DNA of 64,000 nucleotides from Brevibacillus panacihumi W25 (GCF_000503775.1 NZ_KI629782.1:2233579-2297578); one strand, 5' to 3'; counted from the stretch's first letter, positions 27,113 to 34,521 are shown. A program made the numbers and translations. Notes: generated by a model not told the origin, from the sequence alone.

Positions 27113-28192
27113 TTATTCCTTTGCCGCCTCAGACGAACGGACCTTCTTGAAAGTCCCTTCTACCATTTTGGTAACCTGTTCTTTTGCCTTGTCCAATTGC
27201 TGGTCTGCTTGCTCCTGTGTCAGTTTGCCTTCCTCCACAGCCTTGGCCAGCATATCCTCATGCGCTTTTTGCAGCAGCGCAATGACCTCTTCTTGGTCTA
27301 CACCTTGCTCTTTCGCCACTTCAGCCAGCGACTTGCCTGCCTTCAGCGCCTCCTGCAGTTGGGCAGCGTCCAGTTTGAGCAAAGCCAGCAATTCCTCGTT
27401 TTGCCCAAAACCGAAGAATCCTTTGCCCATTCCTCTTGCTTTGCCTGGATGCGGATTTGTTACCTGTCCTTCAACCCGTTCGCGGGCATTTTCGCTCATC
27501 TTGTCGGCCTGCTCCTGCGTCAGTTTCCCGGCAGTTACGGCTTCCGCCAGCTTCTCTGCCTGCTCTTTGACCAACAGGTCGATCACAGCTTGCTTGTCGA
27601 CACCTTGCACTTCTGCGATCTCAGCCAGGGACTTGCCTGCTTTTTGCGCTTCTTTCAGCTCTTCTGCTTCCAGTCCGAGGAGCTTTAGCAATGCCTCGCT
27701 TTGTCCGAAAACGCCGAAGCCTCTACCCATTCCCATCTTACCTGGATGACCGTTTTCCACCAGCTGGGCAATGCGCTCACCGGCATTTTCACTCATTTTG
27801 TCTGCCTGCTCCTGCGTCAGTTTCCCGGCAGTCACGGCTTCCGCCAGCCTATCTGCCTGCTCTTGGACCAACAGGTCGATCACAGCTTGCTTGTCGACGC
27901 CTTGCGCTTCTGCGATCTCAGCCAGGGACTTGCCTGCTTTTTGCGCTTCTTTCAGCTCTTCTGCTTCCAGTCCGAGAAGTTCCAGCAGTGCTTTGTTTTC
28001 TTTGAACGCAACGCCGCCGAAAACACCCGCATGTCCTCCCATTTTCACCTTGCCAAAGTTTTGTTTTCCTTCCACTGTATAGTTGGTTTTTGCTTGGTCC
28101 GCGTCAGCCGCATACGCACTTCCCAGCATCCCCAAACTCAGCACCGCAGCCATCGATCCAAACAGCATTCCCATTTTTGCTTTGCTCAACAT
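27113..28192 (-). CDS. Exported repeat protein with DUF2680-like helical modules
   Basis: A 359-residue exported protein from ATG 28190-28192 (AAAGGATG upstream). Signal peptide ~1-28 ends AYA. The mature part is three modules of about 85-90 residues, each with a helix-turn-helix-like half (LLELLGLEAEELKEAQKAGK then SLAEIAEAQGVDKQAVIDLL) and a half ending AGKLTQEQADKMSENAGERI. The second half is typical of DUF2680/YckD-type exported Bacillales proteins. The first two modules are almost identical in DNA too, so the duplication is recent. Function unknown. A lone gene between alr's neighbour and the LolA-like gene, with its own terminator. Confidence 0.85.
   Translation of the reverse strand: MLSKAKMGMLFGSMAAVLSLGMLGSAYAADADQAKTNYTVEGKQNFGKVKMGGHAGVFGGVAFKENKALLELLGLEAEELKEAQKAGKSLAEIAEAQGVDKQAVIDLLVQEQADRLAEAVTAGKLTQEQADKMSENAGERIAQLVENGHPGKMGMGRGFGVFGQSEALLKLLGLEAEELKEAQKAGKSLAEIAEVQGVDKQAVIDLLVKEQAEKLAEAVTAGKLTQEQADKMSENARERVEGQVTNPHPGKARGMGKGFFGFGQNEELLALLKLDAAQLQEALKAGKSLAEVAKEQGVDQEEVIALLQKAHEDMLAKAVEEGKLTQEQADQQLDKAKEQVTKMVEGTFKKVRSSEAAKE
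27481..28003. repeat. Near-identical tandem intragenic repeat (two units of ~225 bp)
   Basis: The stretch 27485-27710 recurs at 27780-28003 with only scattered single-base differences, about 290 bp apart start to start. A third, more diverged unit is at ~27190-27410. The units code for the repeated modules of the exported protein. They can recombine in frame. Confidence 0.85.
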
Positions 28193-28325
28193 GTTGCCAT
28201 CATCCTTTCCATTCCAGTCTCGCACCTCTTCGGTACAAGTCTTAGTGTAGTGGACGATTCTTAGATTCACGTTTGAGAAAGATGGAAATCTGGAGGGAAT
28301 CATGCGGAACCGTTGTGGGAAAAAG

Positions 28326-28349
28326 AAAAAGGACGGCGCTGGACCGTCC
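28326..28349 (-). terminator. Terminator of the LolA-like gene
   Basis: GGACGG-7 nt-CCGTCC followed by TTTTTC on the minus strand, 12 bp after the stop codon. Confidence 0.85.
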
Positions 28350-28360
28350 TCTCTCGCTTC

Positions 28361-29401
28361 TTATTTACCGCCTACTCCATAGGTGGACTGTGCGACATTC
28401 ACCATTTCTTCCTCCGGCAGGTCTCCTGTCAGCGTAAACTCCACGCCATCCAGTTCCCAAGTCAGATGTCTTTGATTATCACCTGTCTGAGCCAGGACAC
28501 CGATCGTAAAGCCGAGGTTCACCGGCATGCCCTGTTCATAGGAAACACTGGCAGCAGTCGGACGGGATTCGAGCAAATTGTAGTTGTAGGCACCCTTGTA
28601 TTTCAGGACTACCACGCGTTCCCCATCGCGCGTCACCGGCTCGATGTCGCCTTGCTGTACGCCTTCTGGCATATAAGTCGGAACAATCACGCCGAATTGG
28701 CTGGATGGCTGTTCCTGCACGCCTTCGCCCGTTGCTTTGCCCATTGTAGGAACGGACGGCAAGGAGGACGTGCTCATATTGTGGTCTTTGTCGAATGCGT
28801 TCTTTTCAAACGTCGGATTGAAGACGAACTCTGTAAAATTAATCTTCACCAGCGGATTCATGCTGGAATCCATGATTTCCGCGTGCGTCGGTTTAAAATC
28901 TTCTGTCAACCAAATTTTTTGCTTGGTCAAAGACCGATTGCCGCTGTAATTCGCCTTTACCTCAAACAAATACTGCTTGTCATCCATCTTCATTTGACGC
29001 TCCGAATCATCAATGATGCTGCGAGCCAATGTCTCATACAGGTAAAGTGGGCCATTGTTTTCCGGCCAACCGCTCTGGAATCGGAAGCTTTTTTTCAAAT
29101 GTGGTGTAAGGACGAAAACTCCTTCGTCATTTCGCAGGATGATCTGGGTAATGCCGCGCTGCTTGGAAGTGAGGGCCACTCGATAATTGGTCGGTTTTTC
29201 GTACCAAACCTGTACATCATACTCCATCGGGGTGGTCCCGGTTTCCATGGTCAATACCGCTTGTGACTTGTAGCCTTCCATCTTGTCCAGCGTACCACTC
29301 AAGTCACCCACCACATCTTCTGGTGTCTTTTGACCAAAGCAGCCGCCGAGCAGCAGAGTGAAGATCATCAATAACACCAGTGGTAAAGCTGCTCGTTTCA
29401 T
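28361..29401 (-). CDS. LolA-like sporulation-type lipoprotein (YdcC family)
   Basis: A 346-residue lipoprotein. Signal peptide MKRAALPLVLLMIFTLLLGG with lipobox LGGC. The body is a LolA/LppX-type half barrel, seen in YKSQAVLTMETGTTPMEYDV, YRVALTSKQRGITQIILRND and HLTWELDGVEFTLTG. B. subtilis YdcC lies in the same place between acpS and alrA and belongs to the mother-cell sporulation regulon. That role is inferred here from position and family only. The ribosome-binding site AAGGAGG is followed by the ATG at 29401. Confidence 0.88.
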   Translation of the reverse strand: MKRAALPLVLLMIFTLLLGGCFGQKTPEDVVGDLSGTLDKMEGYKSQAVLTMETGTTPMEYDVQVWYEKPTNYRVALTSKQRGITQIILRNDEGVFVLTPHLKKSFRFQSGWPENNGPLYLYETLARSIIDDSERQMKMDDKQYLFEVKANYSGNRSLTKQKIWLTEDFKPTHAEIMDSSMNPLVKINFTEFVFNPTFEKNAFDKDHNMSTSSLPSVPTMGKATGEGVQEQPSSQFGVIVPTYMPEGVQQGDIEPVTRDGERVVVLKYKGAYNYNLLESRPTAASVSYEQGMPVNLGFTIGVLAQTGDNQRHLTWELDGVEFTLTGDLPEEEMVNVAQSTYGVGGK

Positions 29402-29639
29402 TGAATGAATTCCTCCTTGTCAAATTTTTCGACAAAGAAGGGCACCCCTGTCTATTTCCTGGGAAATCTGTCAGTCCTTTCTCGACGAAGACGAACATCG
29501 TGTCTGTTTTTATCCGGCCTTGGAGGACGCGATATCGCATCAATCGGCAAAAGACTTTCTCTGTCACCAGAGCAGGTAGTCCCTCCTGATCTACGCGATA
29601 TAAATCTATGTCCATCCTCGTCCCGTTATGCAGACAAGT
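29402..29639. other. Gap between acpS and the LolA-like gene
   Basis: No gene of known family. A minus-strand reading frame from 29615 runs through most of it (MDIDLYRVDQEGLPALVTEK) with GACGAGG before the ATG. It overlaps the LolA-like gene by 98 bp and has no family resemblance. I see no convincing promoter. Confidence 0.4.
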
Positions 29640-30026
29640 TTACAGACTTTCTACAATTACCTGTGCCATCGCATGTGTCCGGCTATGAGAAATGCTGCTA
29701 TGTATACGAATACGGCTATGATCCAGCCCCAGTTTTTCAAACACCCCTGCTGAGATGTACATCTCTGGCTTTCCCAGTGTGTCTGGCAGAACCTCCATAT
29801 CCAGAAAGCCTATCGTCGCACCGATCCCTGTCCCCAGGGCTTTTGCTCCTGCCTCTTTGGCGGCAAAACGACCTGCTGCGAATTCCGCTTGCCGCTGTGC
29901 GGATTTGGACGCATACAGGTTTTTCTCTTTTTCGGTCAAAAAACGGTCAACGGCATGCGGCTGCCGCTCAAGCCATTTGGCGATCCGCTCGATTTCGACT
30001 AAATCCAGTCCGATTCCCACGATCAT
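29640..30026 (-). CDS. acpS: Holo-[acyl-carrier-protein] synthase AcpS
   Basis: Transfers the phosphopantetheine arm of CoA to acyl-carrier protein (128 aa). Metal-binding motif [15 protein letters not shown] and the conserved [18 protein letters not shown] region (here [18 protein letters not shown]) are intact. In the B. subtilis order acpS-ydcC-alrA. Confidence 0.96.
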   Translation of the reverse strand: MIVGIGLDLVEIERIAKWLERQPHAVDRFLTEKEKNLYASKSAQRQAEFAAGRFAAKEAGAKALGTGIGATIGFLDMEVLPDTLGKPEMYISAGVFEKLGLDHSRIRIHSSISHSRTHAMAQVIVESL

Positions 30027-30101
30027 GATTGCAACGCTCCTGTCTCGTCCAGCTATGGTGTCAACGTATCATCCTCATGCAGGATTGACAAGCTATAAAC
30101 G

Positions 30102-30125
30102 AAAAAACCCCCGCAAAATCGGGGG
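30102..30125 (-). terminator. Terminator of the gamma-SASP gene
   Basis: CCCCCG-ATTTTG-CGGGGG followed by TTTTTT on the minus strand. Confidence 0.9.
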
Positions 30126-30139
30126 CTTGTCTTCCATCA

Positions 30140-30301
30140 CTATTCAGTAGGCTGTCCGGATTGTTGTGCAGACTTCGCAGCAGATTGCTGGTTTTGACGA
30201 CGAACTTCCGACACATTGGTTTCACTTGCAAATTCAGTAGCAGCAGCGTTCTGAGCTTGTTGCTGTGCCTGTTTCATCGCTTGTTTGTTTTGCTTAGCCA
30301 T
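30140..30301 (-). CDS. sspE: Gamma-type small acid-soluble spore protein
   Basis: A 53-residue spore core protein that serves as amino-acid store during germination. It reads MAKQNKQAMKQAQQQAQNAA, then TEFASETNVSEVRRQNQQSA, with the Gln/Ala/Asn-rich composition and the EFASETNV germination-protease site of gamma-SASPs. It carries only one such repeat, so it is shorter than B. subtilis SspE (84 aa). AGGAGGTGA is nine bases before the ATG. Own terminator. Too short for many gene callers. Confidence 0.93.
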   Translation of the reverse strand: MAKQNKQAMKQAQQQAQNAAATEFASETNVSEVRRQNQQSAAKSAQQSGQPTE

Positions 30302-30494
30302 TGTCTCGATTCACCTCCTCGACGTCACTGCATATAATTTGCACTCGAGCCGAGTTTCGTATGCCGCCATTTATTGGAACCCCTTTTCATAAGAGAGAGC
30401 TTGTACGGAGGGCATCCTAATGTGGGAAAGCCAAAGGATTTTGACGGGAGGAAACCGAATACCTCTGTAGATGGCATCTGAAAGGAGAATGAAC

Positions 30495-30743
30495 ATGTCC
30501 ACGAAAGTGATTGTCTATACCCAAACCACCTGTGGTCCTTGCCAAGAGGAAAAAATGTGGTTGACCCAGCAAAACATCCCGTTTGAAGACAGGGACATCC
30601 GCAAGAACGAAACCTACTTCCAAGAGGCGATCAACATCGGGGCAAGCATGACGCCGGTAACCCTGATCGAAAAAGAAGATGGGGAACAAATCGTCATCCA
30701 CGGTTTTGACAAAGAACAAATAAAAAAAGCGCTGGATCTATAA
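30495..30743 (+). CDS. Glutaredoxin-family thiol protein
   Basis: An 82-residue thioredoxin-fold protein with the redox motif CGPC (YTQTTCGPCQEEKMWL), the cis-proline TPVTLI and a C-terminal KALDL. NrdH/YruB-like glutaredoxin. Partner unknown. ATG 30495 has AAGGAG eight bases upstream. An in-frame ATG at 30471 is less likely. Convergent with the ArsR-type gene, with terminators crossing each other's coding ends. Confidence 0.9.
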   Translation: MSTKVIVYTQTTCGPCQEEKMWLTQQNIPFEDRDIRKNETYFQEAINIGASMTPVTLIEKEDGEQIVIHGFDKEQIKKALDL

Positions 30744-30751
30744 TCCAGCGC
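30722..30751 (-). terminator. Terminator of the ArsR-type gene, inside the glutaredoxin 3' end
   Basis: GCGCTGGAT-TATAG-ATCCAGCGC followed by TTTTTTT on the minus strand. The left half codes for the last residues of the glutaredoxin on the other strand. Confidence 0.85.
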
Positions 30752-30756
30752 CCTGA

Positions 30757-30796
30757 CTCAGCCGAAAGACGGTGTTCTTTCGGCTGAGTTTGGTTT
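30757..30796 (+). terminator. Terminator of the glutaredoxin gene, inside the ArsR 3' end
   Basis: A 13-bp perfect inverted repeat CTCAGCCGAAAGA / TCTTTCGGCTGAG (30757-30769, 30776-30788) followed by TTTGGTTTG. It includes the stop codon of the ArsR-type gene. Confidence 0.75.
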
Positions 30797-31093
30797 GACG
30801 ACCGTCGACATATCGGGCAAGTTTGATAAAATTTGTTTTACTTGTGGAGAGCACTCGGAATTGACGGAGTAATACACCCAGGGTCCTTTCCGCCGCTCTT
30901 TCACCAATCCATGTGTCTTTAATTTAGCCAGGTGCTGGGAGACAGATGGCTGGGACGTCTGCAGAATCTCCACAAGATCACGGACACAGAGTGACTGTCC
31001 TTGCAAGAGAGCCATGATCGTCAAGCGAGTCTTGTCGCCAAGCAGCTTGTATATCTCCGCCAAAAGCAATACCTGCATGAAATCCGTTTCCAT
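30758..31093 (-). CDS. ArsR-family winged-helix transcriptional regulator
   Basis: A 111-residue DNA-binding protein. The HTH is DLVEILQTSQPSVSQHLAKL followed by HGLVKERRKGPWVYYSV. Only one cysteine (SLCVRDL) is at the place where arsenic-sensing members have a Cys pair, so the signal is not obvious. The upstream region has a palindromic GTATACTATAC at about 31135-31145, next to a -10-like sequence. It could be an autoregulatory operator. Divergence from a partner gene is lacking: the GMC operon lies on the same strand upstream. Confidence 0.9.
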   Translation of the reverse strand: METDFMQVLLLAEIYKLLGDKTRLTIMALLQGQSLCVRDLVEILQTSQPSVSQHLAKLKTHGLVKERRKGPWVYYSVNSECSPQVKQILSNLPDMSTVVKPNSAERTPSFG

Positions 31094-31195
31094 ATGAACC
31101 CACCTTTGCCTCGCATAACATAATCCTGAACATCAGTATACTATACGCCCTATAAGTTGGGGAAGATGGGTTCACGAAAACTTCCTTTTTGCGAG

Positions 31196-32833
31196 TCATA
31201 CACTTCTTTGCTTCATCGCCTCAATCAGCTTGTCTGCAGTGCGCGCAGCCAGCGCCATTACTGTATTTGTCGGATTTGCACCGCCGGAAGTGACGAACGT
31301 GGAAGCCCCTGCTATGAAAAGATTTGGTATATCGTGCGACTGCCCGTACTCGTTCACGACAGAGGTCTGTGGATCGGATCCCATGCGGCAGCCCCCCATC
31401 AAGTGGGCCGTGTCCGACACGACATGCTCTGGAATTCCTCCCATCGCTTCAATCAGCCGATTCATTTGTCCGATGGCATGCTTGTACAATTTTTTGTCAT
31501 TCTCCTGGTAGCTGAAGGTTACTTTGGGGACAGGCATGCCGTATTCATCCGTCAATCCGCTCAGTGTCACCGCGTTGTCCGGATGGGGCAATACCTCCCC
31601 GACCAAGGTGATTCGTGCATACAGATTGTAATCCAGCATCGTCTCGCGGAGCTTTTGCCCCCATAAAAAGGAGCCATCCTCCCGTTCCGCTGCAATCGCC
31701 CCTGCCATCGCCACTGGCCTTGATCCATGGGCGATGAGCGTATAGCCCCTGGCAAAACCACGGTCCAGATCTGTCTCATAAAAATGCTGAGACAACGAAA
31801 GGACTGGAGTGCCTTTGTACAAACGCACCTCTTCCGGCAATCTACCATAGACATCATGGCTGGAATGAGGCATGATCGCCTTCCCTACCCAACCGCTGGA
31901 GTTGGCAAGCCCATCGGGAAAATGCGGAGTTGCGGAATGGAGGAGCAAGCGCGGCGTCTCCACGACGAATCCAGCCAGGATCACGACGCGGGCCCGCTGC
32001 CGGTATGACTGCCCATCGTGTGAAAAAACGACCCCTGTCACCCTGTTGCCCTCTGATAAAATCTCGGTCACCATGCAATCCGACAGCACTTCTGCCCCTT
32101 CCTGGATCGCTTTCGGAATGTGGTGGATCAGCCCGCTGTATTTGGCGTTCGGCATGCATCCCTGGTTGCAGAAGCCCCGGTTGATGCAGGGCGGACGACC
32201 ATCAAAAGGTCCTGAAAGGATGGCCAAGGGAGCGACGACGCTCTCCATCCCCAATTTGGCGCACGCCTCGCGGAAAAGCTGGGCATTGGCGCTGATCGGT
32301 TCCCGTACCGGGTACGGGTACGGGCCGTGAAAAGCCCCCCAGGGAAAGTGGTCCGGGCCGGAGACGGCAATTTCCCGCTCAATCCGGTCATAATAGGGAG
32401 CCAAATCCTGATAGCGGATCGGCCAATCCTCCCCGACGCCATCCAGCGTCCGGGTCATAAAGTCACTCTCGTGAAAACGCAGGAAAACGCCGGTGAAGTG
32501 AACGGTGCCTCCTCCCACGCCTCGCCCCGAGTTATTGTGACCCAATCGCAGGGGATCCTGACCATCTACCAGACGGGTCTCTTGCCAGCCCAGCCTGCGC
32601 ATGGACAACTCATCGCTGGCAAAGTCATGCTGCGGATCCCAGAATGGCCCCGCTTCAATCACGACGACCTTCAGACCTGCTTTCGCCAGGTCGTACGCGA
32701 GCACCCCCCCGGCCGCACCGGCGCCGACAATGCAAACATCCGCCTCGTCCGCGTACTTGCGCTGATTCATGTCATTGGAGCGATGTCCTGCATAATGAAC
32801 ACTGTGATGAGTTACTCCGCCTTCATGTTTCAC
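31196..32833 (-). CDS. GMC-type FAD-dependent oxidoreductase
   Basis: A 545-residue flavoenzyme of the glucose-methanol-choline/gluconate 2-dehydrogenase family. FAD-binding VCIVGAGAAGGVLAYDLAKA, VVIEAGPFWDP, and GVGGGTVHFTGVFLRFHESD. The C-terminal active site is VSDTAHLMGGCRMGSDPQTS, and the second FAD contact is FIAGASTFVTSGGANPTNTV. The GTG start at 32833 has GGAGG nine bases upstream and overlaps the end of the subunit-3 gene by 11 bp. No Tat signal is seen. It probably works with the two upstream genes as a membrane dehydrogenase. Substrate unknown. Confidence 0.93.
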   Translation of the reverse strand: MKHEGGVTHHSVHYAGHRSNDMNQRKYADEADVCIVGAGAAGGVLAYDLAKAGLKVVVIEAGPFWDPQHDFASDELSMRRLGWQETRLVDGQDPLRLGHNNSGRGVGGGTVHFTGVFLRFHESDFMTRTLDGVGEDWPIRYQDLAPYYDRIEREIAVSGPDHFPWGAFHGPYPYPVREPISANAQLFREACAKLGMESVVAPLAILSGPFDGRPPCINRGFCNQGCMPNAKYSGLIHHIPKAIQEGAEVLSDCMVTEILSEGNRVTGVVFSHDGQSYRQRARVVILAGFVVETPRLLLHSATPHFPDGLANSSGWVGKAIMPHSSHDVYGRLPEEVRLYKGTPVLSLSQHFYETDLDRGFARGYTLIAHGSRPVAMAGAIAAEREDGSFLWGQKLRETMLDYNLYARITLVGEVLPHPDNAVTLSGLTDEYGMPVPKVTFSYQENDKKLYKHAIGQMNRLIEAMGGIPEHVVSDTAHLMGGCRMGSDPQTSVVNEYGQSHDIPNLFIAGASTFVTSGGANPTNTVMALAARTADKLIEAMKQRSV

Positions 32834-33422
32834 TCGCTTTCGCCTCCCAGGGATCCGTCAGTCCTTTTTCCACGCGCACGTACCCGCGCGGATAGGCAGG
32901 GCCGCCGTAGCCAATATCCGACCAAACCAAAGGATGGGAGTAACAAGCATCGACAGCGTCGCGCAAGATACGCTTGAAAAAGGTAACGGAATCCACCTCT
33001 GACCAGGCATCTGCCGCTTTCGTCTCCCCCTCTGAGATTGCCCGCAACACTGCCTGCTGCTCCTCTTTTTTCAACACGACGTAATCGACTCCATACCGGG
33101 CATGGCTCTCCGCATCCACCCCGGCCAAGCCCTTTCTGTACAATTGCTTTTTCGGAAGCACTCCTACTTTGCGCTGCGCCTCTCCGATCGGGCTAGCCAA
33201 TGAGTCATCCAGATGCTGAATTACATAGGTGAGCACCTCCAGACGATGGTCATTCACCAGAACTCTGACAATGGTCTGCATCAGCAATGCTTCACCTTGG
33301 GAGAAAAAAGCGTACGATACCTGCGGAGTTCGCCGTGAACCCACGATCTTTTTCGTATGATCATCCCAATGCTGATGCTCCTCCCATACATCGTAACCGG
33401 GATAGCGGCTGTGTCTGCTCAT
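32823..33422 (-). CDS. Gluconate 2-dehydrogenase subunit-3-like protein
   Basis: A 199-residue protein of the small-subunit family that accompanies GMC dehydrogenases. It begins MSRHSRYPGYDVWEEHQHWD and holds the family-type segment YVVLKKEEQQAVLRAISEGE followed by FFKRILRDAVDACYSHP. It ends in YGGPAYPRGYVRVE. The usual twin-arginine leader of the family is absent. Located between the membrane protein and the GMC enzyme, overlapping the latter. Confidence 0.85.
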   Translation of the reverse strand: MSRHSRYPGYDVWEEHQHWDDHTKKIVGSRRTPQVSYAFFSQGEALLMQTIVRVLVNDHRLEVLTYVIQHLDDSLASPIGEAQRKVGVLPKKQLYRKGLAGVDAESHARYGVDYVVLKKEEQQAVLRAISEGETKAADAWSEVDSVTFFKRILRDAVDACYSHPLVWSDIGYGGPAYPRGYVRVEKGLTDPWEAKASET

Positions 33423-33428
33423 CTCACG

Positions 33429-33821
33429 TCACCCCCAAAACAGGGCGATAAGCCCCAGCCCCGAGAGTGCCGTCATGAACAAGGGAAGGATAATCGGGGG
33501 ACCAACGAGAAAATTCTGGCTCTCCCCATATCCACCTACTCGCTGTCCGATGCCAGCCGTATGAAGATAAGCGCCAAAGACGCCGCCAAACAGCCCCAAC
33601 ACCATCCAGACGGTAAATACCCAGCGCAGCCATGCTGCGTTATAAAAAGACAAGACGATTGCCGTAACGGCAAACAAAGGCAGCTCTATGACGGGAACCC
33701 ACATCGCCCAGTGCCGAAAATTTTGTCTGGAATGAAATAGGGTGACCTGAACAGCAAGCAAAACAAAAGCAAGCCCGACAAACAGGATCAGCACGCGTTC
33801 AATCGGCCAGCCATGCCACAT
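33429..33821 (-). CDS. Four-span membrane protein, first gene of GMC operon
   Basis: 130 residues with four hydrophobic segments (VLILFVGLAFVLLAVQVTLF, WVPVIELPLFAVTAIVLSF, WVFTVWMVLGLFGGVFGAYL, ILPLFMTALSGLGLIALFWG). No family recognised. It is six bases upstream of the subunit-3 gene, in the place where other such operons have a cytochrome c subunit. It may anchor the dehydrogenase. No haem-binding CxxCH is seen. AAAGGAGG precedes the ATG. Confidence 0.8.
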   Translation of the reverse strand: MWHGWPIERVLILFVGLAFVLLAVQVTLFHSRQNFRHWAMWVPVIELPLFAVTAIVLSFYNAAWLRWVFTVWMVLGLFGGVFGAYLHTAGIGQRVGGYGESQNFLVGPPIILPLFMTALSGLGLIALFWG

Positions 33822-33892
33822 GGAAACATCCTCCTTTTATGGTGCGATGCGCCTATTTTCTCCGCGTGTCAGGAGTCCTATACTTACATAAG

Positions 33893-33927
33893 AAAAACGC
33901 GGGAAGATCACCCGCGTCCTTTTGTTT
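33893..33927. terminator. Hairpin terminator between repeat element copy 1 and the GMC operon
   Basis: CGCGGG-7 nt-CCCGCG. On the minus strand it is followed by TTTTTCTT and on the plus strand by TCCTTTTGTTTTT. It could end a minus-strand RNA from the repeat element, or block transcription from either side. Confidence 0.65.
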
Positions 33928-33954
33928 TTATGGTCCTCCAGCTGTAGTGAGGCG

Positions 33955-34158
33955 GAGGAAAAAGGAGAGAACGCTTAGGCGGGTTGGGATCTTCGCTGGG
34001 GGCCGACTTGTCCGTCTCCACTCCAAAGGCGGAACCGCGGCCAAAAGCAGCCAGTTCGAAGAAGTTGTACAGGGTTGGCCGCTGAATGCTTGTTCCGCCT
34101 TTTCCGTTACGCCTGGGTCAAGATCCCAAATGCCTTCGCTCTTCTCTCCTTTTTCCTC
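33955..34158. repeat. Structured ~205-bp element, copy 1
   Basis: Nested inverted repeats: 15-bp outer stem (33955-33969 with 34144-34158), 10-bp stem TTGGGATCTT/AAGATCCCAA (33984-33993 with 34120-34129), 11-bp stem AAAGGCGGAAC/GTTCCGCCTTT (34025-34035 with 34092-34102) and GCGGCC/GGCCGC (34037-34042 with 34077-34082). A second copy is at 57301-57509 in the same orientation. No consistent protein frame is kept between copies. Identity unknown; the transcribed strand is not determined. Confidence 0.85.
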
Positions 34159-34249
34159 GACCAGCTTTTCCTGCTCCCTCACCTTTTGCGGGCTTCTCAT
34201 GGAGCATCTTGATCTTCGGAGGAATTCAAAACCGATTTTCTATATATAA

Positions 34250-34277
34250 ACTCGGAGCGAAGCTCCGAGCCTTTTTA
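34250..34277 (+). terminator. Hairpin terminator after repeat element copy 1
   Basis: CTCGGAG-cgaag-CTCCGAG followed by CCTTTTTA on the plus strand. There is no plus-strand gene upstream except the repeat element itself. Confidence 0.65.
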
Positions 34278-34304
34278 CGTTAGAGAACATCCAAAAGTTT
34301 ATAT

Positions 34305-34403
34305 TCATTCCCTCGCAAAGCCCTTATAATACTCTGGATACGCAAAAACATCCCAATTCTGATTATCATCAAAGAAAATCCACCTAAGTATGTTTGTATC
34401 CAT
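34305..34403 (-). pseudogene. Possible N-terminal scrap of a transposase
   Basis: A 32-residue reading frame MDTNILRWIFFDDNQNWDVF... ends at TGA after 33 codons. The pattern ILRxIFFDDNxxWDxF resembles the start of IS91/IS801-type transposases. What follows does not. It may be a decayed fragment between the repeat element and pstB. The resemblance is by memory and short. Confidence 0.3.
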
Positions 34404-34423
34404 CTTCTAATCCTATCCTAAAA

Positions 34424-34517
34424 CAAAGAAAACAGGACAGCCTTTCGGCTATCCCAAAACTTATAAATTCCTGTCTGTCAAAAAAGAACCTGCGAGGAAT
34501 TCCCTCGCAGGTTCTTT
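34424..34517 (-). terminator. Tandem terminators after the second pstB
   Basis: Hairpin 1 has 15-bp arms AAAGAACCTGCGAGG/CCTCGCAGGTTCTTT (34483-34517) followed by TTTTTTG. Hairpin 2 has GGATAGCC-GAAA-GGCTGTCC (34435-34454) followed by TGTTTTCTTTG. Confidence 0.88.
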
Positions 34518-34521
34518 GGCT

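Noticed and set aside
29304-29615. Minus-strand frame between acpS and the LolA-like gene
   Set aside because: It has a fair ribosome-binding site but overlaps the next gene by 98 bp and matches no family I know. Noted in the gap entry only.
33839-34249. Open frames on both strands through repeat element copy 1
   Set aside because: A similar peptide (KGGTAAKSS) occurs in copy 2, but the frames diverge on both sides and starts differ. Base-pairing conservation explains the similarity better than coding.
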